This document shows positions 25,084 through 34,085 of a stretch of 64,000 nt of DNA, in pieces. Below the pieces are notes generated by a model. The model was not told the DNA's origin. It did not search any database and worked only from the letters and a program-made list of their open reading frames with translations. This DNA is from a candidate division Zixibacteria bacterium HGW-Zixibacteria-1 (GTDB lineage: Bacteria > Zixibacteria > MSB-5A5 > GN15 > PGXB01): positions 43,962 to 107,961 of the forward strand of contig PGXB01000007.1 of the NCBI GenBank assembly GCA_002838945.1, in the 5' to 3' direction. The position numbers were made by a program, and so were the translations under genes. Position 1 is the stretch's first letter, and each line of letters begins with the position of its first letter.

Positions 25084-27021
25084 CTATTCAGAGGCAATAC
25101 TTACGACGACTTCATCTTCGACGGCGGATGTCGCCTGGATAAAAAATTCCCGCAATCTGGGATACAGTTGCTGTGGGAAAAAGGGTTTATCGACCGACAA
25201 CTGACTGTTTATTATTATATGCTCGCCGTCAGACATGCAGTTTCGAGTATATGACGCTCCCGGTATTTCAAGCTGAATCGGCTCCGGCAGCGTCTGAGTG
25301 ACATAATTATTGTCGAAGGCAATCTGAACGATGTTTTGATACACGAAAGGAAAGTTGAAATCCACCGGAAAGAATCTTTTTTCGCTTTTGAAGGGATTTT
25401 CGCGGAAATAATACTGCACCGGCTTAAGGACCATATTGTTATCCAGGCGCCTCACATAATCATTCAATGAATAAGTGATATCAATCTGCAGTATGCCGAG
25501 GCTGTCCTGTTTGTAGTTAGGCGAGTCCATGTCATAAGCGGCATCCAGCCTATCCAGAAGATAATCCTTCACAAATTCATCCGGTTGTTTCTCATCCCAT
25601 CGCTCGCCGTAGCTGGATGCAAAATAACCGCAGAACTGCACCGAGGTGGAACATTTCACGGCACCGTCGGCGTCGACCGTCATATAAGTCATATCTTTCC
25701 GGTAAGCTTTGGTATCGTCAACCACGATCTTAACCAATTCCGATTTCCTGCCGTCAAGGAGCAATCCGCCCATGGCGCGCGATTCCGGCGGCAAAATCCC
25801 GAAGGGGCAGTAGCCGGAGGTGGCATCAAGATAATAAAAAGTGGGCTTTATATCCACGAAGGTGATGATTCGATTGAACTGCTGCGCCTGATACAGTTTG
25901 GGATTAAAGACAGTTTTGTCGCGGGTTCCGATCAGGACCGGCCAGGCCGAGAGTCCGGCCGATTTCAGCATCTGGGTCAGGAGAATATTTTTCTCATCAC
26001 CCGTTCCGCATTTGTTGCCAAGCATGACCGATAATTTGTCATTAGAAAAATAATAACCTTTATCATCATCCTGAGTCTTGATTTCCCTGATGACATAATT
26101 ATATATGGTTTTGGCCTTTTCAAGGGGATCGGTCAGCCCGGCGGTCAGGCTGTCGGCAAGTTTTTCGATATCTTTTCTCTTATCAATATATTCCTCGATG
26201 GAGAATTGAAATTTTTCTCCGATATCGGGCCAGCCTTTAATATAGTCCCATTTCGAGTGCGCCGTTTCATAGGAGACGAGTTGATTATAAATAGAGGCCA
26301 GGTAATTGTCGCGAAAGCTCATATAAGGTTCGTCGTTGACGGGCGGAAGATCGGTCAGTTTCCAGGTGAATTTCTGATTGCGGCGGCCATACATATCATC
26401 CGGGTTCGGAAGGTACTCCGTTTCCGGTTCGCGTTTTTCCGGCGGAATCTGGACGGTGGCCGATGAGTAAACGAATCCGGGATTGAGGATCAATGAAAAT
26501 TCGGAGTAAAGAGTATATAAATCACTCTGGAAGTACCAAGCATCGAGGCGATGCAGCCTCTCGTTCGTGTTGATATATTTGTACTCGATGATGCAGCCGC
26601 TGTCGAGCGCGGGGAAGGCAAAAGTAGTATATTTATGTCCGCCCAGAGTCTTGGTAAAAAACTCATCCTTATCGACCTTGATTTTTTTCCCGTCGGGCGT
26701 GATGGTCTGTGCCTGCAGGTTCCTGATCCTGTCTTTCTCGTCATAACTGAACCCGATATCACCCGCTTCCTCGATACCCGCCCTGGTAAGAATCTTGATT
26801 CGAACATAGCGGTGCAATTCAACCCGTTCCACCGAGACTTCCATACGGCCGATATCGAACAATATTACGGCATTGGCCTCGGGATAATCCTCGGGAGGAC
26901 CCTGTTGAAATTCTTCATCGGTGACTTTCCCCCATTTTTGTCCAAATGCCGACGAACAAAGCAATATTATGACCGCTGTTATAATAAACATGCATCTGAA
27001 ACATGAAATATGGTCAGACAT
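25084..27021 (-). CDS. Exported DUF3857/transglutaminase-like paralogue, probably inactive
   Basis: About 645 residues with the same architecture as the downstream gene. The segment that should be GxGDCKD is GTGDEKN, so the nucleophile is Glu (the only nearby Cys lies four residues upstream), and the FNHI histidine is replaced by Arg (FNRIIT). Only the Asp (YLDATS) remains. The signal peptide is hydrophobic and ends SSAFGQ. ATG 27021 follows AAAAGG at eight bases; ATG 27039 is in frame. It probably serves as a binding partner of the intact enzyme. Confidence 0.75.
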   Translation of the reverse strand: MSDHISCFRCMFIITAVIILLCSSAFGQKWGKVTDEEFQQGPPEDYPEANAVILFDIGRMEVSVERVELHRYVRIKILTRAGIEEAGDIGFSYDEKDRIRNLQAQTITPDGKKIKVDKDEFFTKTLGGHKYTTFAFPALDSGCIIEYKYINTNERLHRLDAWYFQSDLYTLYSEFSLILNPGFVYSSATVQIPPEKREPETEYLPNPDDMYGRRNQKFTWKLTDLPPVNDEPYMSFRDNYLASIYNQLVSYETAHSKWDYIKGWPDIGEKFQFSIEEYIDKRKDIEKLADSLTAGLTDPLEKAKTIYNYVIREIKTQDDDKGYYFSNDKLSVMLGNKCGTGDEKNILLTQMLKSAGLSAWPVLIGTRDKTVFNPKLYQAQQFNRIITFVDIKPTFYYLDATSGYCPFGILPPESRAMGGLLLDGRKSELVKIVVDDTKAYRKDMTYMTVDADGAVKCSTSVQFCGYFASSYGERWDEKQPDEFVKDYLLDRLDAAYDMDSPNYKQDSLGILQIDITYSLNDYVRRLDNNMVLKPVQYYFRENPFKSEKRFFPVDFNFPFVYQNIVQIAFDNNYVTQTLPEPIQLEIPGASYTRNCMSDGEHIIINSQLSVDKPFFPQQLYPRLREFFIQATSAVEDEVVVSIASE

Positions 27022-27306
27022 AACCAACCTTTTTTGCATTGACTATTTCAATTGTCCGGAGGCGTTTTGTAATTCGACGCCCCGCTTCCGCTATTCGATT
27101 ACTGCCATGTACGATTGATAACTCGAAAAAGGCCTAAAAATTAAGCCGTTTCTTCCATCCCTGTATCTTTACCAGATAATTAATAATAGACAAATTCAAT
27201 ATAAAATCAAATAATTTTATATAAAATCTGCCCATAAAGTCAAGGAAGTTATGCCAATTGTCGAAAATCCTTATAAAAGCATAAAAATCTCTATTAAGGA
27301 TTAATC

Positions 27307-28437
27307 ATGTCACTTTTAATTGAAGTAATTGAATGGCTTGATCCAACCGGCGAGGAGATGATTTATCGCATTCCTCAGGAAGGTTCAGCGGATTTTAAGC
27401 TTGGCGCCCAGTTAATTGTACGGGACAGCCAGATGGCCCTGTTTTTCAAAGACGGCCACGCCTGCGACTCATTTTCAGTCGGCCGGCATACCTTGTCGAC
27501 CCTGAATATCCCGATTCTAACCCGGCTTCTGGCCTTTCCTTTCGGCTTCAATTCACCTTTCAGAGCCGAGGTTTATTTTGTTAACCTGAAGACATTCACA
27601 AACTTAAAGTGGGGAACGACACATCCTGTCACCTTCAGAGACAGCAAGCTGGGTCTGGTCAGGCTTCGCGGCCACGGCGCTTTTACCATGAAAATCGTCC
27701 AGCCAACCCTGTTTTTGAACACGATTGTGGGCCGGCAGGCCAAATATACCACCGATGACATTCAGGGCTATTTGCGCGATGTTATCACGGCCCGCCTTAA
27801 CGACCTGCTGGGCGAGAAACTGGACACGGTCCTGGAACTACCGGCGATATATACCGAAATGGCCGACCAGTTCAAGGAAATCGTCAGGAACGAATTTGAG
27901 AAATACGGTCTGGAACTGACCGACTTTTATATATCGTCGATCACTCCTCCGGAAGAAGTATCACAGATGATCGATCAGCGTTCCGGACTCGAGGCGGTCG
28001 GCGATCTCGATAAATTCCTTAAATTTGAAATGGCCCGAGGCATGGGCACCGCCGGCGGACCGGCCGGGTCCGGCGCCGGGGCGGGGGTAGCCGCCGGAAT
28101 CGGGATGATGATGCCCGGCGTGTTGACAAATGTGTTCAATCCCGAGCAGAAGGATCTCAAGCGGGAGTCGATACCGACCGTCACCTGCCCCAAGTGCCAT
28201 GCCGACACGCCGGAACAGTCGCGCTACTGCTATCGCTGCGGCTATACCATGGTGGCTCAAAATATATGTCCCTCATGCAGCCACGAACTGCCGTCGGAAG
28301 CGAATTTCTGCATGTTTTGCGGATATAAGCTCGACGCCAGACTAAAATGCCCGCACTGCTCGGCGGAACTGATTCACGGTTCGAAATTCTGCGATAATTG
28401 CGGAAAGAAGGTCAATGAAGGACCCGATCAGCAGTAA
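27307..28437 (+). CDS. SPFH-domain protein with three C-terminal zinc ribbons
   Basis: A 376-residue cytoplasmic protein. Residues 1-235 match the YdjI-type SPFH (virion core-like) family, with [20 protein letters not shown] at the start, [14 protein letters not shown] and [19 protein letters not shown] Gly/Ala-rich linker (residues 240-275) follows, then three zinc ribbons: CPKC...CYRCG, CPSC...CMFCG and CPHC...CDNCG. AAGGA lies 7 bases before ATG 27307. It overlaps the next gene by 23 bases. SPFH proteins assemble on membranes; the zinc ribbons suggest a protein or nucleic-acid contact, which is inference. Confidence 0.85.
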   Translation: MSLLIEVIEWLDPTGEEMIYRIPQEGSADFKLGAQLIVRDSQMALFFKDGHACDSFSVGRHTLSTLNIPILTRLLAFPFGFNSPFRAEVYFVNLKTFTNLKWGTTHPVTFRDSKLGLVRLRGHGAFTMKIVQPTLFLNTIVGRQAKYTTDDIQGYLRDVITARLNDLLGEKLDTVLELPAIYTEMADQFKEIVRNEFEKYGLELTDFYISSITPPEEVSQMIDQRSGLEAVGDLDKFLKFEMARGMGTAGGPAGSGAGAGVAAGIGMMMPGVLTNVFNPEQKDLKRESIPTVTCPKCHADTPEQSRYCYRCGYTMVAQNICPSCSHELPSEANFCMFCGYKLDARLKCPHCSAELIHGSKFCDNCGKKVNEGPDQQ

Positions 28438-29818
28438 AGACGGCTTTTATATCGGTGTCACCTGCCCCGGCTGCGGCGGCGGATTGGAAATACAGTCCGA
28501 TTTTTTCGTATTGAACTGCTGCCACTGCGGTTCGAATCTAAGAATCAATATGCCGGAGACGCCTCCGGCATATTTTATCCGAAGTGAGAAGCCGCTGCGG
28601 GAGGTCAGGTTCCACCTTGACCGATACCTGAAGCAGCATGCCGGACCACTCAGCGGCGCCGGCCTGACGGCCATCGCGGTCTATTATCCTTACTGGAAAA
28701 TAGATGCGGTGGTTCTGAAAGTGCGCAATGAGACTATCGAGCGGGTGACCTCGGATGAATACGATTATGAAAACATAAAAACGTATGAACAGAAAATGAC
28801 CGACATCAGGCTGACGCCCTATTCGGTCACACAAGCGGCCGGACCATCGATCGACTATATCCCCCCATCGATCGGTATCAGATCACAATATTCCAAAATA
28901 TTGCCATATTCGGTAGAGAAACTCGAAGAAGGCTTTTCAAGCCTTCCGCTTCTAAAAAGCTGGCATATGGTGAAAAATGATCTGGATCGTTCCATCGCGG
29001 CGATTGCCTCGGTGGCCCAGCCACAATTCGGAAAAAACCGGACCGAGCTGTTTCATCCCAGCGGATCGATTATATATTTCCCATATTACATCCTGGATAC
29101 GAACAGCGGTCGTGAGGGCGGCCGGTTTATCTCGGACGGCGTCACCGGCAAAGTTATCAGCCAAATCGATAAAGAGATCGATCACGATCAACTAAGGAAT
29201 CTCCCCCCCGGAAATATGGAGTTCGGTCGGTTATCGGTGGAGTTTCATCGCTGCCTCAATTGCGGTGTGGACCTTCCCGACCGGCAATCGCATATATATA
29301 TCTGCGATAATTGCGGCCAGCTGATCACACCCGGCAAAAGACAGCAGGGTCTGAAAAAAATATGTTATATCGGCTCCGGTGAGGCGCAGGATCGAATGTT
29401 TCCTTTCTGGGCGCTGAAGCTGAATAAAAGTGACGCTCAAAGGATGCGAAAATTCTTTGGGGGGATTTATGCCTCGGACACATTGGCAATTCCGGCCTTC
29501 AAAATCCCCAATTTCGAAGCCATGTTCCGTCTGGCCAAACGTATTTCCTCGGCAATGCCGAAGCTGGAACTGATGCAGCTGGAAAGACAGGGCAAGAACT
29601 TCGCCGATGTGACTCTAAGTCTTGAAAACGCCCTGGCCATGGCCGAGGTTATATTGTATAGAGAATATATTAAGCGTGCTGAAGGCGCCGGTAAATTTGA
29701 CGGCAGTCTTAAACCGGATGAAATCAGCCTTTTCTACGCTCCCTTTCGAAAAGAGCATTATTTCTTTGTTGACACTGTTTTGGGAGCTGTTACTTTCGAA
29801 AAAAGTCTGGCACTTTAA
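28415..29818 (+). CDS. Uncharacterised zinc-ribbon protein coupled to the SPFH protein
   Basis: A 467-residue soluble protein without signal peptide. Zinc ribbons lie at residues 16-40 (CPGCGG...CCHCG) and about 280-305 (CLNCGV...CDNCG). I do not recognise the rest; it holds mixed alpha/beta sequence, with conserved-looking aromatic blocks [19 protein letters not shown] and MFPFWALKL that recur as YPYWK-like strands and suggest three related modules. It starts inside the preceding gene (23-base overlap in another frame), which means translational coupling and probably a physical complex with the SPFH protein. Confidence 0.7.
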   Translation: MKDPISSKDGFYIGVTCPGCGGGLEIQSDFFVLNCCHCGSNLRINMPETPPAYFIRSEKPLREVRFHLDRYLKQHAGPLSGAGLTAIAVYYPYWKIDAVVLKVRNETIERVTSDEYDYENIKTYEQKMTDIRLTPYSVTQAAGPSIDYIPPSIGIRSQYSKILPYSVEKLEEGFSSLPLLKSWHMVKNDLDRSIAAIASVAQPQFGKNRTELFHPSGSIIYFPYYILDTNSGREGGRFISDGVTGKVISQIDKEIDHDQLRNLPPGNMEFGRLSVEFHRCLNCGVDLPDRQSHIYICDNCGQLITPGKRQQGLKKICYIGSGEAQDRMFPFWALKLNKSDAQRMRKFFGGIYASDTLAIPAFKIPNFEAMFRLAKRISSAMPKLELMQLERQGKNFADVTLSLENALAMAEVILYREYIKRAEGAGKFDGSLKPDEISLFYAPFRKEHYFFVDTVLGAVTFEKSLAL

Positions 29819-29843
29819 TACCGCAAAATTTGGGGCAAAAAAA

Positions 29844-29874
29844 AGCCGGCGGTGAGAGCACGACACCGTCGGCT
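29844..29874 (-). terminator. Terminator reading on the minus strand, in a 376-base gap
   Basis: On the minus strand AGCCGACGGT...ACCGCCGGCT is followed by eight T residues. It lies about 320 bases beyond the response-regulator stop, and the intervening minus-strand sequence contains a second hairpin (TCCTTAAGGA near 29885), so a short RNA could end here. Otherwise 29819-30194 holds nothing recognisable. Confidence 0.55.
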
Positions 29875-30194
29875 GAAAAGGCCCCTCCTTAAGGACGAGC
29901 CAAGAGTCAATTCCCCCCTGATTTATAATGCTGGCGGTGGAAACAGCGACTTCGAAAGGTAATCACAAAATTTTTTAATCCTGGCATGAATCGACCATTT
30001 TCCCCGGTGTCAAATCAAGAATATTCCATGGTTTCAATCTTCCGCTTATTATTGCATACAGATTGCATGCCGGAAGGGAAAATTAATTCAAACAGTTAAG
30101 TGATTGCAGGATAGCTAATTAATAGAGTTTAATGAAAAACAAAATGATGATGTGGTTATTTTCACCAAATTACCGTCCTGATGGCGGTGTCAGA

Positions 30195-31547
30195 TCAACC
30201 AAGCGATATTTCAAGTTCCTTGATCATCTTATGCAAATTGGACTTATCCAGTGAAAGCAGCCTTGCCGCGGCACTAATATTATAATTGGATTGGGCCAGC
30301 GCCTTTATGATAATCAGCTTCTTCATTTCTTTCAGCTGATCGGAGTAACTCATGCTTCCATTATCGCCATAACCGGGAAATGACAATTGCCGCTCGACAT
30401 CGTCCCGGGTTACATAATAAGAAGCCGAGAGATCCATGACCGCCCTGACAGTATGAATCAATTCACGGACATTGCCGGGCCAGCCATATTCGACCAACAG
30501 GTCAATTGCAGCGGGTTCGAATATTTTAAAACCATCTTCATTATGCATAGAATAATATTCAACCACATGATCTATCAGATCAGGAATATCTTCGCGTCGC
30601 TCCTTGAGAGCCGGCAGAACAATGGTGACCATTTTAAGTCGATAATAAAGGTCCTCACGAAAATCGCCGGCCGCAACCATTTCCTCGAGATTCCTGTTGG
30701 TGGCACAGATCACCCGGACGTCGGCTTTCTCTATGCCGGGCGATCCCAGCTTCTGACATTCGCCGGTTTCGAGCACCCTTAACAACTTCATCTGGGACGT
30801 CTGGTCAAGATCGGAGATTTCATCGAGGAACAGCGTCCCGCCATCAGCATATTCAAACATGCCGATCCGATCATCAATGGCCCCGGTAAAGGAACCCTTC
30901 AGATGTCCGAATAATTGCGATTCGACAAGATCGGGCTGTTTATGGTTGCAGTTAAGGATTCCCAGTCTTTTATGAGAGCGGGCACTTCTTCGGTGAATAG
31001 CTCTGGCGACCAATTCCTTGCCGCTTCCGGTGGGACCGATGATCATGACTTTACTTTCGGTCGGAGCGATTTTCTCGATGGTCCGATAGACGGACCTCAT
31101 TACGTCCGATTTGCCGACCATGCCGTACTCCGTCCGCGCCATCGCCACCAGTTCGGCGCTTTTCTTCTCGAGCTGATGGAAGCCGACGGCATTTTTGACC
31201 GCCCGATATAAACGCACCGGCTGATCGCTTTTGGCGACATAGTCAAAAGGATGATACTGCCGGTCTATCCTGCTTTCCGAGAAATCTCCGGGATAACCGG
31301 TATAAAGAATAATCGGAAGTCTTGAATTTATCTTACTGATCGCCGAGGCGGTCTCAAGGCCATCCATCCCGGCCATTTTGATATCAAGAACAACGGCATC
31401 GAGTTCGGCGTCGTTTTTTACCAGTGTCAAAGCTTCGGCCCCTGATGCGGCGGTCAGAACCTCGAATTCATCAATGAAAGTCTCGTACAATGATTCCCGC
31501 ACCAGGCTGTCATCATCGACAATAAGAATCCGCCCTTGTTTTTCCAT
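30195..31547 (-). CDS. Sigma-54-dependent response regulator (NtrC class)
   Basis: About 450 residues in three parts. The receiver domain has the acidic VDDD, phosphoacceptor Asp in VVLDIKM and Lys in YVAKSD. The AAA+ domain (about 140-375) has Walker A GPTGSGKE, Walker B GGTLFLDEI and the sigma-54-contact loop GSFTGA, a common GAFTGA variant. A Fis-type helix-turn-helix (NYNISAAARLLSLDKSNLHK) ends the protein. ATG 31547 is chosen for GGAGGGG upstream; TTG 31559 is in frame. It follows the sensor kinase by about 30 bases, so both act as one two-component system. Confidence 0.95.
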   Translation of the reverse strand: MEKQGRILIVDDDSLVRESLYETFIDEFEVLTAASGAEALTLVKNDAELDAVVLDIKMAGMDGLETASAISKINSRLPIILYTGYPGDFSESRIDRQYHPFDYVAKSDQPVRLYRAVKNAVGFHQLEKKSAELVAMARTEYGMVGKSDVMRSVYRTIEKIAPTESKVMIIGPTGSGKELVARAIHRRSARSHKRLGILNCNHKQPDLVESQLFGHLKGSFTGAIDDRIGMFEYADGGTLFLDEISDLDQTSQMKLLRVLETGECQKLGSPGIEKADVRVICATNRNLEEMVAAGDFREDLYYRLKMVTIVLPALKERREDIPDLIDHVVEYYSMHNEDGFKIFEPAAIDLLVEYGWPGNVRELIHTVRAVMDLSASYYVTRDDVERQLSFPGYGDNGSMSYSDQLKEMKKLIIIKALAQSNYNISAAARLLSLDKSNLHKMIKELEISLG

Positions 31548-31577
31548 TAACCCCTCCAATTTGACCAGAGTATTGAA

Positions 31578-33857
31578 TTAACCAGACGGCATTAATATAA
31601 TGAATTTTGTTCCTTTGTCCAGTGAAGAATGGACCTCAATGGTACCATTATATAAATCGACAACTTTCTTGACAATCGCCAGCCCCAGGCCCGTGCCCGA
31701 GCTCGGCTTGGTGCTGAAAAAGGCGTCAAAAACCCTGTCGAGATTTTCCTCGGGAATACCGCTTCCGCTGTCCTCGATTTCGATCCGGATATGGCCGCTG
31801 CTTCGACCGGCAGTAATGGCAATCAGCCGTTTTTCGACATCACCCATGACATCAAGGGCATTAACAAATAGATTATTAATCAACGAATAAACATGCGGTT
31901 CGAAACACGGAAGGTTAATATCGTCGGCAACAACGGTCTTTATTTCGACACCCAATTTCTGAATAATAGTCTCATGTTCCTCGATAACACTGCCCACGAC
32001 GGATTTAAGATTGACATGGTCGTCACGTTTCTCCAGATCAAGGCGGGAATAACGGTTGACCAGTTGAGTCATGCTGTTGGCCCGGTTTATGGCCCGGCCG
32101 GTCAAATCAATGAGGCGCGCCACCCTTTCCGGATCATCGATCCGGCCGGCTTCAAGAAGACGTTCCAGCTTGTCCAATGAATTAAGAGCCGGGCTGAGGG
32201 CATTATGGATTTCGTGGGCCACGCCACCAGCGATGTCTTTGGCCTGCCGGTATTTCTCGACGGCGATCAGTTTCTCCTGGGTTCTTTTCAGTTCCTGCAA
32301 GGCTTCATCGAGTCGGTCGCGCTGGCTGGAAATGATTTTATTTTTTTGCCGGAATTTGGCCATGATAAACCAGATAATGGCAATAATCAGGCTCAAGGGA
32401 ACAAAGGCGGCCAGAAAGGCCAGGAGCGGCTTTCTGGAGAAAACGGTATGCCAGGGAGTATGAGCGAAGGAAAGAACGGCGTTTTCCAGACCGTTATTCC
32501 TATTCAGTATCATTCTCTGTTTCAGTAAATGCTGGGCCGGGCGCGACACCCAGTAGTACATATAGTTAACGTCGTCCAACTGGTCGAGTTGAGCAAGAGG
32601 ATTAAAGGCAAGATCGGTCAGTGTAAGTTTCTTATCTGCCGTTCTTAATAGCAGTTGATTTTCGCCGATACCGAGAAAATCAAAACAATCCCAGACTTCC
32701 AGGTCCGCATAGGCATGACATATTTTAAGCGGATTCAGTTTCTGATCATATATAACCAGAGAATTATCTTTGAATGAAGCGAAAATCTCGTCAACACCGT
32801 CGTAATTGTAATCAAAACAGGTAAGCAGTCTTACCTCTCGCTCTTTTCCGGGATCAAAAATCTGAAGAAGTTCTCCGGAAAGGCTCAGAATATAAAAGCC
32901 GGTTTCCGGGGCATTGGGATATTTATCATGATGAGCGGTCGCCCCGGGATAATAGGGAACCAGAATTTCACCGGTGCTATCACCATCATAGTCTATTATG
33001 ACCGGCTTGCCGGAAGTAAAGGTCTCCCCTGTTACAACTTTCCACTTTTCCACTCCGTTCCCATCCAACGCAATAACACATGAATGACGATCATCCATAT
33101 CCCTCATAACCGCCGCATTGCCCTTGGAGTTAATCCCAAAAATCAAAAGACGCTTGCCATCGGGACCGATGACGTCAAAATAGGAGTTGAATTGATTGAT
33201 AATTCCGGCATATTCATATTCCCAGAGGATTTTGTCGTTGTGCCAATCCAGACAGATTACCTTGCGCGGATAGAGGTCATAGCCGGTATCGATGGCCACG
33301 AAAATCTCCTGGAAGCCGTCGCCATTTACGTCGCATCGTCCCGGAAAATAGGAGCCTCCATCCCAATAGCCGTTGTGGTCACGGTCGCCTCCGGTACCAA
33401 TGAATCTCTTGTACTTCCACTCATCATGAAAATGAAGAATTTCCATAAAGAGGCTGTCATGACGACCATAATTGAGGGCAACCTCATCAATTCCGTCATC
33501 ATCGAAATCGTAAACCATGGTATTGGAAATTAAAAATGTGTTCAGATTGACCTGGCGCACTGCCTTGGCCCCAACCGGACCGGTGCAAAACAGAACCAGT
33601 GAAACGGAATCGGGCTGCCGCCAATTATTGCCGAGGATGCAAAGCCCGATTTTTCCGTCAGGATCGATTTGTATGGGAATCCAGTATTCCACAATGGGAT
33701 TGGCGACTTTTTCCTGAGGTATAAAGCGATACTTCAGGATCATCGGATCATCAACCTGATTAAAAGTATAGTTTTCGGTAGCGGCGGCGTATGAAGAAAC
33801 GCCCCAAAATATCAGCAGGATGGTAAATATTGACAAATAAGTAATGTTTTTCAGCAT
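31578..33857 (-). CDS. Sensor histidine kinase with FG-GAP-like periplasmic sensor
   Basis: About 759 residues. After a signal anchor ending SSYAAA, residues 25-480 contain repeated calcium-loop motifs of FG-GAP/VCBS beta-propellers: FDDDGIDEVAL, CDVNGDGFQEIFVAID, IDYDGDSTGEILVPY and FDYNYDGVDEIFASF. A membrane helix (about 500-522) and coiled coil lead to a HisKA domain with the phosphorylated His in VAHEIHNALSP, then an ATPase domain with N box NNLFVNALDV, G1 DSGSGIPEE and G2 GTGLGLAIVKK. An upstream GTG 33899 is in frame, but ATG 33857 gives a proper signal peptide. It is divergent from the respiratory cluster, 228 bases away. Confidence 0.9.
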   Translation of the reverse strand: MLKNITYLSIFTILLIFWGVSSYAAATENYTFNQVDDPMILKYRFIPQEKVANPIVEYWIPIQIDPDGKIGLCILGNNWRQPDSVSLVLFCTGPVGAKAVRQVNLNTFLISNTMVYDFDDDGIDEVALNYGRHDSLFMEILHFHDEWKYKRFIGTGGDRDHNGYWDGGSYFPGRCDVNGDGFQEIFVAIDTGYDLYPRKVICLDWHNDKILWEYEYAGIINQFNSYFDVIGPDGKRLLIFGINSKGNAAVMRDMDDRHSCVIALDGNGVEKWKVVTGETFTSGKPVIIDYDGDSTGEILVPYYPGATAHHDKYPNAPETGFYILSLSGELLQIFDPGKEREVRLLTCFDYNYDGVDEIFASFKDNSLVIYDQKLNPLKICHAYADLEVWDCFDFLGIGENQLLLRTADKKLTLTDLAFNPLAQLDQLDDVNYMYYWVSRPAQHLLKQRMILNRNNGLENAVLSFAHTPWHTVFSRKPLLAFLAAFVPLSLIIAIIWFIMAKFRQKNKIISSQRDRLDEALQELKRTQEKLIAVEKYRQAKDIAGGVAHEIHNALSPALNSLDKLERLLEAGRIDDPERVARLIDLTGRAINRANSMTQLVNRYSRLDLEKRDDHVNLKSVVGSVIEEHETIIQKLGVEIKTVVADDINLPCFEPHVYSLINNLFVNALDVMGDVEKRLIAITAGRSSGHIRIEIEDSGSGIPEENLDRVFDAFFSTKPSSGTGLGLAIVKKVVDLYNGTIEVHSSLDKGTKFIILMPSG

Positions 33858-34085
33858 ATTTTGAACAGAGAATCTTCCATTTATGAATAATATAATCACT
33901 TCCTGACTAAGGTCAAGTTATAAGCCGTAAGGGTGGCGGCAATTAATTGAAAGATGTGAATTTTTTCACTTGCAAATTTTGTGTCTATTTAGTATTTTGC
34001 TCGGGAAACAGGGGTACACGAACAAAATATTAATTTATTATGAAGTAACTTAAATGATTATAAAGAATTACAGGTTAAGCTAAAG

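Noticed and set aside
33900..34085. Sigma-54 promoter before the first cytochrome gene
   Set aside because: TGGCGG...TTGAA near 33932 and TTGC near 33971 do not give GG-N10-GC spacing, so regulation by the adjacent NtrC-type protein is only inferred from position.
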